Source of the DNA: CAZEAB01 sp964552945
GTDB lineage: Archaea > Nanobdellota > Nanobdellia > Woesearchaeales > GW2011-AR9
Assembly (NCBI GenBank): GCA_964552945.1
Contig: CAZKIP010000023.1
Span: 1 to 5,021 of the forward strand
DNA: 5,021 nt
Direction of reading: 5' to 3'
Shown here: one piece after another, positions 4,974 through 5,021 of the stretch
How positions within the stretch are numbered: the first letter of the stretch is position 1
Layout: the number at the start of each line of letters is the position of its first letter
The notes under the pieces: model-generated
What the model was told of the DNA's origin: nothing
The model's database searches: none
The model's input: the letters and a program-made list of their open reading frames with translations, nothing else
Translations under genes and position numbers: made by a program

Positions 4974-5021
4974 GGTTGTTTCGTCTCTTAAAAGTAGTTA
5001 CAAGGAGTGTAGACAATAGTC

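Noticed and set aside
4974..5021. Possible tRNA, att site or start of a rightward gene at the window edge
   Set aside because: No cloverleaf or tRNA 3' motif is seen, there is no start codon after the GGAG-like bases, and inverted matches are only about four bases long.
1..5021. CRISPR array or long direct repeats
   Set aside because: No regularly spaced repeat of 20 or more bases was seen by eye on either strand.

Overview
The window looks archaeal. Two genes have TATA boxes about 28-32 bases upstream of a start codon (2722-2729 on +, 4960-4967 on -), the spacing expected of archaeal TBP/TFB promoters driving leaderless or nearly leaderless mRNAs. Internal genes instead carry GGAGG- or GGAG-type Shine-Dalgarno sites. 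DNA is AT-rich, the genes are short and several products are of unknown family. A small-genome archaeon such as a DPANN lineage would fit, but that is inference; no rRNA or tRNA is present to fix the lineage.

Layout. 1-540 (+) is the C-terminal part of a tyrosine recombinase, cut by the window edge, ending in a SHOCT-like tail. 541-676 is a gap dense in small inverted repeats, including a dif-like palindrome. 677-2020 (-) encodes a membrane-anchored coiled-coil protein whose C-terminus resembles a PD-(D/E)XK nuclease. It lies directly downstream of, and slightly overlaps, a second, catalytic-domain-only tyrosine recombinase (2008-2517, -). 2518-2753 is a divergent promoter region with three copies of an ARTGCG half-site. 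Rightward from it runs a two-gene operon: a probable winged-helix protein (2754-3407) and a 65-residue two-helix membrane protein (3412-3609). A hairpin near 3653-3695 separates it from a convergent pair on the minus strand: a short ribbon-helix-helix DNA-binding protein (4795-4932), then a secreted or membrane-tethered eight-cysteine protein (3719-4798), joined by an ATGA overlap.

How it may work. Two different tyrosine recombinases, a nuclease-like membrane protein, two candidate small regulators and several orphan membrane or secreted proteins suggest an integrated mobile element or other accessory region rather than core chromosome. The pattern 'DNA-binding protein followed by a membrane protein in the same transcript' occurs twice, with unrelated protein families. 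No complete known system (CRISPR, restriction-modification, toxin-antitoxin, conjugation) can be named from this sequence. The most useful new items are the short RHH gene, the corrected start of the small recombinase, the nuclease-like membrane protein and the dif-like palindrome beside the first recombinase.
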